Positions 11,089 through 11,924 of a DNA stretch of 11,924 nt are shown one piece after another (positions within the stretch are counted from its first letter, which is position 1; each line of letters opens with the position of its first letter). The notes under the pieces are model-generated. The model made no database searches. It saw nothing but the letters and a program-made list of their open reading frames with translations, and was not told the DNA's origin. Location of the stretch: positions 1 to 11,924 of the forward strand of contig MFJZ01000072.1 of the NCBI GenBank assembly GCA_001781025.1. The letters run 5' to 3'. The DNA comes from Candidatus Gottesmanbacteria bacterium RIFCSPLOWO2_01_FULL_49_10 (lineage in GTDB: Bacteria; Patescibacteriota; Microgenomatia; UBA10105; UBA927). The position numbers and the translations under genes were made by a program.

Positions 11089-11784
11089 ATGTTAATTTTA
11101 CTCCATGGTGACCACACGGTCGCTTCTCGTTTAGAGCTTACGCGGCGCATTGAGGAAGCAAAAAAGCATGAGAAGGAAGTGCGTCTCCTAGACGGCAAGA
11201 CTTCGGATGCGTTGACGCTCACTCAAGCGGTCGAGTCTTTCTCTCTTTTCGGTGGCACCGTACTCGTGGTCATTGAGGGCCTTTTGACAAAACTTGGTAA
11301 AAAAGAAAAACAGGTAACGCCGCTTACCGATATTCTCAAGCGCTCAGCCGATACGACGGATATCATCCTTTGGGAGGGTAAAGAAATCGGCAAGACCCTG
11401 ACTGCGCTTTTGGGATCCAAAACTTCCGTACAATTGTTTAAGACTCCGGTCGTCCTATTTCAACTATTAGACGGTTTGGCACCCGGGAAAGCGGCATCCC
11501 TGGTGAGCCTGTTCCGCCAAGCACTTGTGCGTGATGCGGCGGAGCTTGTGTTCGCCCTTCTTGTTCGACGCATCCGTCAACTTATACAGCTTCGGGGTGG
11601 GGTGACCCCTGAAGGGCTTCAGGGCTGGCAGGCCGGGCGTTTGACAAGCCAAGCCAAGTTGTTTACCATGGATAGACTTCTCGCTATGGAGAAACAACTT
11701 CTGGCGATCGATGTTTCCATCAAAACCGGCTCCTCGCCGTTTAGCCTCACACAACATCTTGAGTTATTTTTTATTGACCTATGA
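11089..11784 (+). CDS. holA: DNA polymerase III subunit delta, compact form
   Basis: Delta is the clamp-opening subunit of the clamp loader. The start of the 231-residue protein (MLILLHGDHTVASRLELTRR) matches the delta N-terminus (strand, G-[DE]-[DE] turn, helix). SLFGGTVLVVIEGL (about 51-64) is the usual F-x-x-x-x-x-V-x-I strand region. The C-terminus (WQAGRLTSQAKLFTMDRLLAMEKQLLAIDVSIKTGSS) carries the conserved delta collar-domain pattern ending in D-x-x-x-K-T-G. E. coli HolA has 343 residues, so domains I and III are reduced and the middle lid domain is largely missing; short deltas are common in CPR genomes. An upstream ATG at 11065 would add eight residues, but it lies inside a hairpin and is rejected. 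The stop overlaps the next start codon (ATGA). Confidence 0.85.
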   Translation: MLILLHGDHTVASRLELTRRIEEAKKHEKEVRLLDGKTSDALTLTQAVESFSLFGGTVLVVIEGLLTKLGKKEKQVTPLTDILKRSADTTDIILWEGKEIGKTLTALLGSKTSVQLFKTPVVLFQLLDGLAPGKAASLVSLFRQALVRDAAELVFALLVRRIRQLIQLRGGVTPEGLQGWQAGRLTSQAKLFTMDRLLAMEKQLLAIDVSIKTGSSPFSLTQHLELFFIDL

Positions 11785-11924
11785 AGCAAATTCCTGATCA
11801 CGTATTTCGTGGGTATGACTTGCGAGGGCTCGTCGGCTCGGAGCTTAACGAGGAAACCGTTTCTTTATTGGGGAAAGTCTACGCCACCTGGTTACTCGAG
11901 CGTCGTATCTACGACTGCGTGATC
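11781..11924 (+). CDS. Phosphomannomutase/phosphoglucomutase, N-terminal part
   Basis: Only the first 48 residues lie in the window. They read MKQIPDHVFRGYDLRGLVGS..., with the F-R-x-Y-D-x-R-G and LGKVYAT segments that open the alpha-D-phosphohexomutase family (ManB/AlgC/PgcA). These enzymes interconvert hexose 1- and 6-phosphates through a phosphoserine, feeding nucleotide-sugar and cell-surface polysaccharide synthesis. The active serine is not yet reached. The ATG overlaps the holA stop by four bases, which implies translational coupling. Confidence 0.9.
   Translation, partial: MKQIPDHVFRGYDLRGLVGSELNEETVSLLGKVYATWLLERRIYDCVI

Noticed and set aside
1..11924. Alternative genetic code (UGA as Gly or Trp)
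   Set aside because: rarA, the Nudix gene and holA end in TGA at the places expected from their families, so UGA is a stop here.

Overview
The window is a gene-dense stretch of bacterial chromosome with about 13 protein genes, one tRNA, one riboswitch and short intergenic gaps. It most resembles a Candidate Phyla Radiation (Patescibacteria) genome, perhaps Microgenomates. The reasons are a very compact DNA polymerase III delta subunit, a stand-alone elongation-factor-domain-2 protein, many short proteins, a tRNA gene without encoded CCA, and few Shine-Dalgarno sites. Several genes end in TGA, so UGA is a stop codon here, which argues against the code-25 lineages (Absconditabacteria/Gracilibacteria). 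This placement is inferred from gene content and memory, not from a search.

Left part (1-5402). A partial membrane protein (minus strand) diverges from a PD-(D/E)XK nuclease with a probable Fe-S cluster. A coiled-coil protein and the M20 peptidase PepD lie on the minus strand. A small cysteine-containing protein (plus strand) has a near-consensus promoter directly at its start codon. tRNA-Glu(UUC), a DUF218/YdcF-like protein and thymidine kinase follow on the minus strand.

Middle part (5403-9660). A small DUF6504-like protein overlaps and probably couples to a Y-family DNA polymerase. A promoter then drives a SAM-I riboswitch, for which kink-turn, pseudoknot, antiterminator and terminator can all be traced, in front of metK (SAM synthetase). 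metK is followed six bases later by rarA/mgsA, a replication-fork maintenance AAA+ ATPase. Translesion polymerase, RarA and delta subunit give the segment a DNA-replication and repair flavour.

Right part (9660-11924). An EF-Tu-domain-2-like small protein, a region of overlapping inverted repeats, a Nudix hydrolase plus small HExxH metallopeptidase pair, and a cluster of three consecutive stem-loops (REP-like debris) lead to holA. holA overlaps by ATGA the start of a phosphomannomutase/phosphoglucomutase cut off by the window edge.

A recurring theme is a sigma70-type -10 hexamer, several times in the extended form TGcTAnnnT, only 6-9 nt upstream of the start codon. This suggests that much of the transcription here is leaderless. 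The most notable regulatory element is the SAM-I riboswitch. No CRISPR array, insertion sequence, phage or obvious defence island is visible.
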